A stretch of DNA of 64,000 nt, taken from Phoebastria nigripes. Its lineage: Eukaryota > Chordata > Aves > Procellariiformes > Diomedeidae. A model generated the notes under the pieces. It was not told where the DNA came from, did not search any database, and worked only from the letters and a program-made list of their open reading frames with translations. Within the stretch, counting starts at the first letter, position 1. Each line of letters opens with the position of its first letter. Where the stretch lies: the NCBI GenBank assembly GCA_035582835.1, contig JAYKAV010001256.1, positions 1,051,411-1,115,410 on the forward strand. The letters are read 5' to 3'. The position numbers and the translations under genes were made by a program. Positions 23,801 to 35,624 of the stretch are shown in pieces.

Positions 23801-26800
23801 CGTAAAATTCAAATCAAGCTTAGTTATGGAATTCTGACCTGTGCTTATGGTAGAAGATAATTCTCCTTCTGAAATTTATTTATAAATAGAAAGCTTTGGA
23901 GAATGTCATCTTTGCCAACATTTTCTAATGCAACAGGAAATGAAGAAAATGCTGAGCATTTCAAAAGAAAGGCAGTCTTAATTTCTACAATGGAGAATGA
24001 GTGGCTGTCATACCATGGTTATAGCAGAGGTATAAAAATAGAGCAGATCCATCATAATATTTCCAACTCATCCCCCAATAAGCTCCTAATCTCTACCAAT
24101 TTGCAGTTCAGAGACTTCTGAGACCTTTATGCCCCTGCAACATGGCCAAGGATATCTCAGAAAAATTAGGACAATCAAGTAGTGTCTTTAGAGGTTATCA
24201 AAAAACAAATGTAATTTTCTCTTTGTGCTCCAAATTTTGAAAGAGAAAAACCTGTGTTAGCAGGTTCATTTTCTAGTAATTTTTTAAAAATCTTAATTTT
24301 TATAACTCATCCCATAAAACATAAGAAAGACTAGTTTCCAAGCATTGGTGCATCTTTAATACTTTTCACACTAAATAANACTGGTTCACATACGGTCTTG
24401 AAGGTATCATTTTCTCTGACCTGTTCATTCCTTATTTAGCATGCTTATGAATGTAACTAGACCAGCTGGCCAAATATAATAGTAAGTACTCTCTTTCTTC
24501 CTGACAGTTTCTTTCTTCTTTCCACGTTTGCCTGCCAGTAGCTTATGGATCTCTTAAATAATTTTCAGCTAATGATATTCACAAAAAATTAGAGCAAATA
24601 AAACTTGTACTACCATGTTGGTGATAGTATTCATTTAANCAGCAGCCAGACCAAACAGTATGCACCTGTTCACCAGTAGGATGTGTCTTTCTTATCTGTT
24701 TTCCAGGTAAAGATAATATTTCCTGCTACATATGAAAATACTCTAATATACTGTTTTCNGAAATGTTCACTTTAAATTGGCATGTTATACAGAACTCAAC
24801 AGCTTTGATTTGGTTTTGTTTTTTCTGAAAGTCAGGTAAGCTTGATGAGTGGATCAGANGCACATTGTGGAAGATAGTAGGCACACACAATTGTATGAAA
24901 ATCTCTTGTAAACTTTGTTGTTTTAGCACATGCCAAAATCCTTCCCTCCCTCCCCAGTCTTGGTTGTCTTGACACAAACTTCATTTTTGAACAAAGTTCT
25001 TTTAGTCATGCTTAAAGCATGCAAAATTATGGGTAAAAGAATGATTATTTTGTACACAATTCCTACCATCTAACTACACAACCATAGTTCAGCGTGAAGC
25101 AGATCGGTCTTTTTCTATCTGATTAGATTCCTTTTTCAGTCCTTGAGTGTTGGCTGTAATTTGCAGACATGTAAATGTGTAGAAGTGCATCATATATAAA
25201 TTAGTAAAGCCAGAAAATAACAGGCCCACTTGGAACTCTTTTGCTCTTCCAAATCAGCAATCTAAAATCTCCAGTCTAGGAGACATACAGGAGTTCAAGC
25301 AGCATATTACTCTGTATAAACGCCTTTTTACTACATTCTGACAGCTTTTGACAAATGTGACACCAAGCAAAATCATTTGCAATGGCTGCATCTGCCTTTT
25401 TAGAATCCATGATGAGAACTGCAAAGACTGGTTATTTATTTAAAAGTCAAGTCTACGTTCAGCAGATTTTGTGAAGTGTGAACAGTGAAATCACTTCCGT
25501 ACCATCTTCTTCTGTGTCTATGTAAGTGGAATGCAAGCAGTTTCTAACTTCCTAACCTGTACNTTTGGTATTTTAGCTTATACCCGAAGAACATTTGGCA
25601 AGTAACTTTTGGTAACAAACCCTTGTGAATTAATTCACAGCATCACCTCTGAAATGAGAATGTGCTGGCTTGTTTTGCCTGGGTAATGCTGTTACACCCT
25701 GACTGTGTAACAGTGCTCAGGATCACTGGTAAGGTGAATAATTCAATCAATGCAAGTGTTTCAATATTTATTCTAAACTCACTATCTGACGGAACATTTC
25801 TTCCCATGATACCTCAACACAGAACTTCTTATGTTCTCCTGGTGCTGAAAAATTGTAAAAGATATTTGCACTGGTTGGCCAACTCTAGTATTCAGTGTGG
25901 GTTATTATGGTGAAATTAGTGAGAGTCAGTTACAGGGAGAAAAACAATGGATTCGCACTTCCAGGCTTTGACATAAAGCTAAGCATAGAGATGTCTCTAG
26001 TAAGGCCAATGAGCCGAGTTTTCATGCACCACCTGGTTTTCTCTGTGTAAGGTCTGGACTGGGTTCTCTCTTGCCGATAATCGTTATCAACATCTGACGA
26101 GCAACCAATTCTAGAAATAAAAACTTCAGGCTCTTTGAAATTAGGTTGCTGAGAGATGGAAGCAACACATCTTCTAGCCAGGCTACTAGTGTCAACCTAG
26201 TTCTTTTGCTTATTTCCCTTTTCCTGCCATTTTCAAAATGTACCTTGAACTACAAGAAATAAATCATATTATCTGATCCAATATCCTCAGTCAAGTTGTT
26301 ATTAGAGACACAACAACAGAATTATCTCCATTATCTACTAATTTAATCATATTGACCTCCTTTTCCCCTGCTTCTTGCCAAGGAGTCTAACATTTAAGAG
26401 TTTGCATGACTAGAAAGATGCCTGTGTCTCTTATGCAACACTTCCCAGCTTCAGGGTTTATACCTGGTTGAGATGATTCCCTGTTGTCTTTTCCCAGGAG
26501 ACTATCTCCCTCACAGCCGTGAGATTTTTTTGCGAGGTTGAATTCCTGAGCATACTGCAGGCATCATTCCTCGCATTTTATACTATCTGCAAAAAAAAAT
26601 CCCAAAACTATTCTTTCTGGTAGGCAGAAACACAAACCCTTATTCCTTATCTCCAAAGTCAGCATGTTGACCTCTAGAGTCTGCTCTTCCCTATCTTTCA
26701 CAGCTCTCACTGCAGTAAATAGGAACAGTTCTTCCTTTACCTGAGAGCAGAAAGTAGTCTTTCACTGATTTGTTTCAATATTCTTTTTTTGCTTTCTGGA

Positions 26801-26910
26801 AAGGATGAAAGTCTTTCTAATTGCCTGGGTTTTGATCCTGTAATCAAAATCACACGTGTTACAGGACAGATAAGAAAAAGCCTTGAGTTTAATGTAGAGG
26901 AAATAAATTT
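20834..26910. other. Unassigned noncoding stretch
   Basis: This is the longest interval without a confident repeat or gene. It holds a short (CA)n/(CGCA)n tract at about 21790-21812, a poly(T) near 21530-21543 and a small hairpin CTCAAAT...ATTTGAG at 20834-20854. The 22120-22330 part has a faint likeness to an old LINE but not enough to call. No exon-like frame with a recognisable domain was found. Confidence 0.5.
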
Positions 26911-27150
26911 GGCTAGTGGATAGAACATGGGACTGGAAGGCAGGAGTTTGGGGATTTATTCCTATCATTACTATTTGCTTTTACATGATCATTGTCAAGT
27001 CATTTAACCTCTGTGTCTCAAGTTCCTCTATATACAGAAGAAAAAAATAACATTTCTCTATTCCAGGCGGATATTGCATGGAGTGAGGCCTAATTAAAGC
27101 CATTAAAGAGTTTTGAGATCCTTGGATAAAAGGTGCTATAAAAAGTTCCA
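26911..27150 (+). mobile_element. MIR SINE, nearly full length
   Basis: The block order of a whole MIR can be followed. The tRNA-derived head is GGCTAGTGGATAGAACATGG, GACTGGAAGGCAGGAGTTTG and a B-box-like stretch at 26950-26965. The core is TGTCAAGTCATTTAACCTCTG, GTGTCTCAAGTTCCTCTAT. The 3' part is CCTAATTAAAGCCATTAAAG and TTTTGAGATCCTTGGATAAA, ending AGGTGCTATAAAA. The last block is the L2-like tail by which MIR is thought to borrow L2 machinery (known of the family). Preservation is good for such an old element. Transcription by RNA polymerase III from the head is unlikely, given the decay of the boxes. Confidence 0.88.
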
Positions 27151-30100
27151 ACTATTAATTGCTTCGTGCTCCCTAGTAGATTCTAAGTCACATGTCTCTC
27201 TGAATCATGGATCTCTATTAAGAAAAGATTGCTAACAGTGTGGAATCCTGCAGTTGTTGGCTTTTTAATTTCAGAAACAGATGTCTTGTGAGATTGAGCC
27301 ATCCTTGCTTATGAACCTAAGATCTCAGCTAATATCTTCAGACTTCTGGAATAATGCAGAAAAACAACATACCGCTAACCCACTTCACTTTCTTTCATAA
27401 TTTTTTGCACATTCTTNTGGCTTTCTGTGTTAAGTCCACTACCTTAGAACATATGCTTTTTCCCAGGTAGATTTGATCTAATCTAAAGTAGTTTTTCTTT
27501 CCCCCTCCCCCTCCTCATTCTGGTTAGAGAATTTTCAGGAGGAGTTGGGGAAGGAGTGTGTATTGTATAAAATCCTCTACTTGTCAGGTTACCAAGCTAA
27601 ATGGTGGTACTTGAATCACCAGAGTCTTGCATGAATCCTAAGCAGTCAAATAGTTTCTTCTAAGCAGGTACATGGATGTGAACCACTGTGTAATGCAATC
27701 ACCTCTTCTTTGGTTACATTTTCTCCCTACAGGGTTACAATGGGCAAAACACTCAACAGACAATGACCCAAAACTGGGTTATTTTGCTTCTCCTTAAAGA
27801 AATGTTCCAATTTCTTGCAACTCTGGCAAAAGCTGACCTATTTTATTTTTAAGAGAGCCAGGAAATCTACAGCCTATCGCTTCCTAGACTCTGTTGGAAG
27901 GTGTTTGGTTAATCACTGCATTGCTTTGAGATGAACGAACTATTGCTTTTCAAGAAGACCTGAACACAAATCCAAACACACCTTTAAAAAAACGAGCATT
28001 CTTGCGTTGTACCATACACCCATCATCTCAGACTGACAACAGTTGGGTTTTTTTATACATAACACATATCCAAGAACAGTTAGCTTCACTATCACTTGGC
28101 AAAAAATTTCCACAGAAATATACAAAAGTCCAATTTTCTTTAAGTTGAATTAAAACTCTTTGATGAGCTGGATTTGTGTGATTAAACATGAAGCTGGTAA
28201 AAGGTAGAAGGTACAAGAAACGTTTATTTGAAAAATAGGTGAAACCATATTGCTGCTCAGTTTTTAACCCAGCATTGATACTGTCAGCCCTCTTTGTCTA
28301 CTTGAAGACAATTTATATTCATGTCTGTGCTGAAATATTCCACAGGGTCATGCAGTGTTACTTTAACTGGTATCTTGTACCTCCCCACTAATCCCAACTG
28401 AAGAAACACAACTTGCACTTGGTGTAGATGTACAGCAAGCGGAACACTTCACCGGTTGGCAATACGAGGATGTGCAATGCCAAAAACAGAAAGAGCTTCC
28501 CAGCTTGATCTAATCAACTGCAATAGTACTGCAAGGGAGCTGTGAAGAGTCAAATTCTAAGCAAATTTTCACATAAAATGGACTTCTACAGGTGATTCTG
28601 GACTGGAGAAAGAGACCGTTCATCACCAGGCAGCAGATGTCCATGCAGCCATGTCAGAAAAACTGCAATGATGATGAATGTAACTTTTCTAAAATAAAAC
28701 TGCATTTTTAAACCTTTCCAGGGGAAAACTATACCTTTTGCTCCAGCAAAAGCAGGATTAATCACTTCCTCTTGACCTGGGGTCTGCTATAAAATAGGAA
28801 CCAGCTTGTAGTATTCAAGTATTGGTGAGAGCTCGCAACCTCTGTCCTGGGTTGTATTTAACTCTCTGTTTATTGAAAATGCTCCAGCTGCAGCTGTTCA
28901 ATATTTATTATTGTTTAACCCATAAGGAAATGTGAATGCTAAAAGCATTTTTGATCAATGGATTCAATCTTGAAAGGCTTTCAGGTGTGGCTGGCTGTGA
29001 TTTCTGCAGAGTGAATCTCTACTTTTAACTCCACTCTCCAATCATTTGCAACTCACGAAAATGTTTTCTGAAAGGATATTTGAATTTTTATTTTCTTTGT
29101 CAGTACTACTGCCACAGTTTCAGTCATCAGACAGTGAAAGAGCAGAACATGATACATATGCAATCTTGTAACTGCTGTTACCTAATGTAATGATAATATT
29201 TTCAAGGTTACCAATCCTATTTCAGTGTTTTATTTCAACTTGTTTCCAGTAATTACATAGCAGAGCACCTGTGCTGGATGAGCATCAAGGGTATTAAGGC
29301 CAGAAATTTCTCAGACAAAAAGAACACTTATTTTTATCTTAAATTGATTTTTTTTTTTTATTCAAACAATCCAGCAGAATAGTCAACACCCAAATTTGTA
29401 TGTTAAGGCATGAGAAGCAGAAAATTAAAAGGTGACTGTATAGCAGCAGCTCTAATTGGCATTATTCAAGCTGGTGAAGTACAGATAAAGAGCACAAAAA
29501 TGAAAAACTGGAGCTCAGTTCTAAAGTGTCCTTTTCAAAGAGGTTTCACGTTCTACTAGTAACACAGAAAAGGAGTATTATAACTACTTATATTTCTATA
29601 CAGTTGAGATATACATAGAAGTGTGTCATCTGTCAATTCATACATCTAACAGTAAGGCATATAAATGACATGATTATTTGCTAAAGAGATTATGATTCCT
29701 AGCGTTTGGAAACAGAGCTGCTACGTCTTGTAAGTGATCTGTTGAGTTAATCATAATTTTGTTTCCAGCCGCAGAACTAATTTGTTGTATATCCCAAACA
29801 ATATTATGCCCACATATGTAGTACAGTTGCTGTGTATGTTCATCACAGCTATTTTGTGGTTGTTCAGAAGTCTTGAGATCCCCAATATTGCAGTGGTTTG
29901 CTCCTAAAAACATCGATCTACGACCTGAATCAGTAGATACGTCAAGTCTGATAATGTATGAAATATAGAGGCTGTTGATTTCAGATTGGGGTATCTAAGC
30001 CACACCATTTTAAAGTAAACAGGGTAACCAGATATTGTCTTTATATTTTCAACACATTGAGAGTGCAGTTTGAGAAATCTTTATGATTGTGAATGAGAGA

Positions 30101-30334
30101 CTCCTGTCAGGGATTCAGCTTCCACTGAACACAAGTTGATACTGTTTACTGCTAATTTAGGCAACACAGATTTTACCTGGTGCAAATTGCATTGATTGCC
30201 CACTATAATGTACATTATAGAGGTGACTTTATCCACAGCTTCCCTTCCCTCCCCCCCTCCCCTTCTTCACAACTGTTTCCTTTAAGAATAGCAATTTTGC
30301 ATCTGATAATTTGTGCTCCAGAACCAGGGACAGC
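27151..30334. other. Unassigned noncoding stretch
   Basis: No gene or confident repeat. There is a C-rich tract at 27501-27515, an 18-bp perfect palindrome at 30203-30220 and a C-run cluster at 30242-30262. A minus-strand frame is open across 29674-29994 (about 106 codons between stops), without a known domain. Confidence 0.5.
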
Positions 30335-30870
30335 CAATTAGAGATGAGCAGGGCTGGGAGAGACCTCAGGAGATGACTTAATCCACACCTTTATCCCAGA
30401 GAGGATGAGTTATACCTGACAGAAGTTTCTTCAACCTATTCTGAAAGCCCTCCAGTGACCATCTCCACGACACATCCAAGCAGTTTATGCCAGCACTTTG
30501 TTTTCCCAGCTTAGCCAAGCTTTCTGCTACTGCCTGCCTTGAATTAACTTCAGTTTAAATTCCCTAACTTTTGCTCTCTCCAGTATGAATACAGTGGAGA
30601 GAAGAAAGTATCTATTTCTTTTTCTAACAGCCTATCATGTATCTGAAGCTCATCAAGCCCCTTTCACNGTAAACCATCTCAAACACTTCCACCTTTCTTT
30701 TAGGTCTCACTCATGAACCTCTCATAACTCATCCTTGTTTCTCCTCTGACGTCTATGGCCAGCTGGTCCATAGCTTTCTTGAAATGTCCCAGGATGGACA
30801 TTCCGTGAGGTTGTACCAATACTAAGCAGAGCAGAGCAGAAGGATTATTTCGCATTTTGCAGGCCTTACT
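30335..30870 (-). mobile_element. CR1 LINE 3' end, old
   Basis: The plus strand shows GGGCTGGGAGAGACCTCAGG followed by AGATGACTTAATCCACACC, the reverse complement of a CR1 3' UTR. Further old CR1 UTR/ORF2 C-terminal phrases follow (CTAACAGCCTATCATGTATC near 30627, CTCAAACACTTCCACC near 30679 and CCAATACTAAGCAGAGCAGA near 30816). The tail is decayed and the frame is not readable. It differs in sequence from the 16.5-kb subfamily. Confidence 0.75.
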
Positions 30871-31397
30871 TTTATTCACACTGTAAAATGACATGTGTCC
30901 TTTTTACAGCAACAGAGTATTCTTCACTCATATTCGCCTGTGGTGTTTTACAGCCCCCTGCTAGGGAGACTGGACACAGAGTTCCCTCTGTAAAATCAGT
31001 CATGATTCCCCAAGTGAGCTTAAGTTTTGCCCAGCATGTAAAAATCTGTGCCCTCCAGTGATCAAAGCAGTCAGTGATCACGCAGACTTCTGAGAGCAAG
31101 TCATACTCTAAAACAAAAGCATTTGAAAGAAAATCTGAAAACCACAGGACAAATCATATGCACACCTATGGTATTAGGTACCTAATTATCTCCCACAGTT
31201 GGATCCTAACCTTACTAACGAAATCCCTCTTCCTTTTTTCTGGCTCCCCATCTTCNCTCAGCGTCTTTAGAGTTCAGTTGGTCTCATCCATTGGATATTA
31301 AATCGCGTAATTTCTCTTGAAGATTAAGTAAAGTACCTTGGTGTGTGTACATAATATAACAGTTTTCTGATCATCATACATGTCACCTAACTAACAC

Positions 31398-31545
31398 AGA
31401 CTCACAGACCCATAGAGTAAGTTAGGTTGGAAGGGACCCCTCTGGATGTCTAGTCCAACCCTTGCTCAAAAGCAAGTCTAACTGGATGAGGTTGCTGTGG
31501 GACTTGTCCAGTTGAGTTTTGAACACCCTCTGTGGAAATAAACAC
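31398..31545 (-). mobile_element. CR1 LINE 3' end, short fragment
   Basis: CCATAGAGTAAGTTAGGTTGG and AAGGGACCCCTCTGGATGTC, then TAGTCCAACCCTTGCTCAAA, form the standard CR1 3' UTR start in reverse complement. CR1-like sequence fades after TTTTGAACACCCTCTGTGGA near 31535. It is only about 150 bp, a typical severe 5' truncation. It lies 0.5 kb from the 30.3-kb CR1 in the same orientation but carries its own 3' end, so it is a separate insertion. Confidence 0.85.
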
Positions 31546-32134
31546 CCTTCTGCCAAGTAAAGATTTTCATCCCTTCCTCCTGGTACATATCCAGGTAATA
31601 TGTGAAAATACAGCGCAAATACGTTTCCCAGACATTTTTGCTCTTCCTTGTAAAGACTTAACAGAGAAGACCCATTTGTTTTTAATTAGTGACATTTCAA
31701 AGTGGCAAGTATTTCAGCCACTGTGGCTACCATCAAATAAAATGTCCTTTCCGTTTCATCAGTCTCTAGAACATGTATCTCCTTCTACAGCAATCTGGCA
31801 AGTCAAATCTGGTGATTTCACGCTGGGCTTCTTTACTGTAAATCCATAAAGCTTTGCCTCGTTGTCAGATACAAAATCCCTAACAACATTTCAAGTGCAG
31901 ATTTTACACCCAATTGATGGAAGTAGCAATCAGCAGTGAGGACACTATTGGAAATGCAAGAGTTAAAGCAACTCCATTAGAAACTAAAGTTATATTTTAT
32001 ATTATTTCATTTTTGTTAAGTTTTTTGGAAGAAATAAGTCTTATCAGGCTTAATGGGTTTTAGTTATTCTTAACAGCTACCTAATGAGCTCTCCAATTAT
32101 GTAAAGAAGAGTAATTCAGTTCATACATTACTGT
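31546..32134. other. Unassigned noncoding stretch
   Basis: AT-rich. The plus frame at 31532-31849 (105 codons) starts inside the CR1 fragment and has no recognisable domain. Nothing else is seen. Confidence 0.5.
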
Positions 32135-32262
32135 ATCCCCTCACAGAAACACAGTTCCCCCTCTTCAGAAATGACTCACTCAAGGTCATACAATAAACCA
32201 GAGGTAGTAATAGGACTAGAGCTCAGGTGTTCCTGGCTAGTGACCTTATAACTAATCCTTTA
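32135..32262 (-). mobile_element. MIR SINE relic
   Basis: The plus strand reads as the reverse complement of the MIR 5' half: CCCCTCACAGAAACACAG, then AATGACTCACTCAAGGTCAT and ACAATAAACCAGAGGTAGTA, then GGACTAGAGCTCAGGTGTTC and CTGGCTAG. The GGACTAGAGCTCAGG part is the inverted B-box region of the tRNA-like head. The L2-like 3' part is not seen. Together with the copies at 3160 and 26911 this makes three MIRs in the window. Confidence 0.75.
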
Positions 32263-33589
32263 AATGATGTGTGTTTTTCTTGATTCTCTCTATTTAAATA
32301 CTTTTAATATCTGACATACATTAATCAGCTACGAATAAAAACTGCATTGACATTTATAGCCCCACAAACACTCTTTAGCATCAACAACAAACCAAATCCA
32401 CAACATTACAATGAGTACAACCAGAACACTACAAAAATAAAAAACAGAAAAAAGGGTGAAAAAAATAGAGANAAGCTTTCTGACTCTTGCACAAGCCTAT
32501 GAAACTGAACTTTGCACATTTCTTACGAGGGAGCACCTGTAGATAAAACAGCCTACAAAGCCTCATGATGCACAACGGCACAAAATAAAAACTGAAAANG
32601 TTTCTCTCAAGGGAAGGCAAAAACATAGTCTAGTGATTCTGAAGTTATTTGGTAAAGGGAAAGGGAACTGTAAATATTTAAAATATCCTTTGTTTTTAGT
32701 AAACATCTAATTGAATATGATATAAGCCTTCCTTTGCATAGCTTGACATGAAATATTGCAAAAGAGAAGAAAGAATATACAAACTGCTTACCAGCAAGGC
32801 TGTTTGCTAGGTAGATATTTCATCCAGTACTTGTATGATACTCTCTCTCCAACAGAATCCAAATACTATTACCAGGGTCCTATAAAATTATAAAGACAAA
32901 ACAAACTATAATCCTTTGAAGAATATTGTAAATAAGAAATACAAGTACAGTATTAGTAAGAAATACTATATGTTACCAAATTTTCATNTAATATCTACTA
33001 GAAGAGTGTAGCTATTACTACAAGTCATTTTAACTAAGATAACTATTGGGGGAAATGACATTTGAAAATAACACTGCAAACTACTAACGGGTGGGTAGGT
33101 TTTGCTTCATCAGAAAAGGTGTAGATATTAATCTATATTATAAAAAAACCATATTCATGATACGAAATGGATAAAATCTGCATTGTGTCCATCTCCTTGA
33201 ATGCAGAGATTTTTCTGGTGCTGCTTGAAAATCCAATGGCAATATCACTAGAAAAGTCAAAATTATTTGAAAAAAAAAAAAGTATGATTTGTGTTGCTCT
33301 GCTTTACCTCCTTAAAGCTTAGCCTAAGCCAGTTATTAGACTCTCCTCTGAAGATGGTAGGGAAAGAGAAGCACCTCTGACAACAAATCCAGTCACCTGT
33401 GGGGATGCTCCTCTCTTCACACAAGTTATTTAGATGGTCAGTTCAGACTAGACTTCCAGCTAGTTAACTTAGGCAACATGAATCCCACCCAGAAAGTGTA
33501 GGGGAAACAAGAAGAACAAACAAATACAAATTAAATTGTCCATTTTTATTTCAACTATGTTTAGCTGTCTCCCATTCCTGCAATCTGCG

Positions 33590-33660
33590 ACGTGGCAGTG
33601 GTTCAGAAGGTAGACTCCTGCATGGTTGTGATGTTCTGCTCTCAGTTCAGGCTTTAATAC
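33590..33660 (+). mobile_element. Possible tRNA-derived SINE head
   Basis: TGGTTCAGAAG at 33599-33609 fits the polymerase III A-box pattern TRGYNNARNNG exactly. AGTTCAGGCTT at 33644-33654 is a two-mismatch B box, with the expected spacing of about 45 bases between starts. The flanking AGGTAGACTCCTGCATGG also reads like a decayed tRNA-like SINE head. No MIR or other SINE core follows that I can recognise, so the family is unknown and chance is possible. Confidence 0.3.
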
Positions 33661-34815
33661 AATTAACTCTCCCTGAACAAAACATGGCTTTAGGATCAGA
33701 AATGTACTGTAAATTAGACTTCAGACACCTTTCTCAAGGTCTCCACTGAGATGACGAGAGAAGTAAATGGACCAACCTTAAGGTAGCTGTTTCAGAGTGA
33801 GGGATCAGAGTGCACAAACCCCTGTTCAAGACCCCTGTTTGGATACACTTTTTGTATCTTAAGCATTAGAAGGGCACATAAAGCTCAATGTTTACAAAGA
33901 AACTGCAGTATATGCAGGGTACAATGTAAATATTTTACAAGTGTGCAGAACCTGCTAAAAAAGATCTTCTTTCACTTTTACTAACGCATCCTTCGTACCA
34001 ATACCAACCCTAGCACATGTAACTACTTTATGCAAAAGGAATAATCTTGCCAAATACGAGACGGTTGCTGAGATACCGCCCGGTCTGCCCAATGAAGAAC
34101 AAATATTACATTTCAATCTGCTTTTAGTGAGTCCGGGAGCATCCTCAGCCTAAACACTCTTTAAGAATATTCTTCCTCTTAACATGCACCAATTAGAAGC
34201 AGGAAAAGCAGATGGTCAAAATAAATTAGAGACAGAATACCAGCTCTGCCTCAGATCATCACCATTGGCAGATCTAAGTAGCAGCACCAGCCAGTCAGTA
34301 GTTAGGAAGAGAAGTATATGTATTTTTTTCTCCATCCCTTTCCGGAACTAAATTGGAGAGGCATTGCAGCTGTCAGAGTACTCAGTTTGCAGAGCTGAAG
34401 AAAGCAGAAATCTGGCCAGAGATACATAAAATCCAAAAAGCTTGTATTTTCATTCCTTGATACTGCAAACACTACAAACACTTCAAACTTCCAGTGAAGA
34501 GAAGGGCTTTCATTCGCTACACTAATTATGGCTGTGTGGTATGGAGGCCTTACACATATGTTTTCTCCATATACATTGCTGAAAAGATCCAGCCGTCACC
34601 AGGCACTAGAAGACCTAAACCTACCAGGTTTCTTAGGTGTGATAAAGGTAAGCAAAATATCTTGTATAGATGGAATCAGAAACAACTGCACAGCAAGAGC
34701 ATCTGCTACACAACACCTTATTACCACAACAGGGTCAGGATAGTCATACCTTGTAGTTGTCCTCCTCTGAACGCCCTGTGCCAGGTAGACTGGCAACCAA
34801 GTCATTTTGGGGGGA

Positions 34816-34870
34816 GGGGGTGTTGTTTGTTTGTTTGTTTGGGTTTTTTTTTTTGGTTTTTTGTTTTTTA
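34816..34870. repeat. (TTTG)n and poly(T) tract
   Basis: Three to four TTTG units (TGTTTGTTTGTTTG) are followed by GGG and long T runs split by GG pairs. Simple sequence. Confidence 0.85.
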
Positions 34871-35418
34871 TGGTGACGGCTCCAGCTCCTCCATGATATT
34901 GTCATTAACGGACAGTAATCCTAGACTGTAAGACAGCATCATGGACTGCACACCTGGTGACACTGGGGCACAGGAATGGGGTGCGTAACTGGAGAGGGGC
35001 AAAATTTCTTGTACAACAGGAATAAAAGGCCCAAACACTAAAATGACACCAAATCCCAATAAATCCTCTACAGGATTATCTCACCAAAATAACAAAGCCT
35101 GCTTGGAGGAACCTGGAACAAGTAGAGCAAAGCAGTATTTGAAGTCATATCCAAGAAAACGAGTTCAGGACCTTTGAACCAAGGAGTAGAGTAGTATTCA
35201 GACCTTGCCCACGACTGAATTCAAATGGATGACTAAATGGATGTAATCTTTCAAAATACACATTGATCCAGCTTCCTGAACTGAGTAAAGAGTTCAGTTC
35301 TGCCTTCCCTGAGCTACTGCCTCGATTACACCTTAGACACAACCCTTATTCCCTTACGTAAGAAAATGTGAGATATCATATAGAATAAATTATAGGTACT
35401 AAGAAATTTGAGGAATTT

Positions 35419-35624
35419 CATAGAATCATAGAATAGTTTGGGTTGGAAGGGACCTTTAAAGGTCATCTAGTCCAACCTCCCTGCCATGGGCAGGGACATC
35501 TTCAACCAGATCAGGTTGCTCAGAGCCCCGTCCAACCTGACCTTGAATGTTTCCAGGGATGGGGCATCTACCACCCCTCTGGGCAACCTNTGCCAGTGTT
35601 TCACCACCCTAATTTCTTCCAGAT
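35419..35624 (-). mobile_element. CR1 LINE 3' end, young subfamily
   Basis: It starts with TCATAGAATCATAGAATAG and continues GTTTGGGTTGGAAGGGACCT, then the CTCCCTGCCATGGGCAGGGA block, matching the first 190 bases of the 16534 copy almost base for base. It differs at a few sites, for example TTTAAAGGTC versus TTTAGAGGTC and GAATGTTTCC versus GAATATTCCC. The element ends shortly after TTTCACCACC, with an apparent deletion before ATTTCTTCC. It is an extreme 5' truncation with no coding potential. Confidence 0.92.

Larger units (their letters stand above)
32263..35418. other. Unassigned noncoding stretch
   Basis: No gene or confident repeat family. A possible tRNA-derived SINE head lies at 33590-33660 and a (TTTG)n/poly(T) tract at 34816-34870. 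The plus frame 34494-34931 (145 codons) runs through that simple tract and has no domain, so it is not called. Confidence 0.5.

Noticed and set aside
34494..34931. 145-codon open frame as a gene
   Set aside because: Its 3' part translates a (TTTG)n/poly(T) tract and the rest has no recognisable domain.
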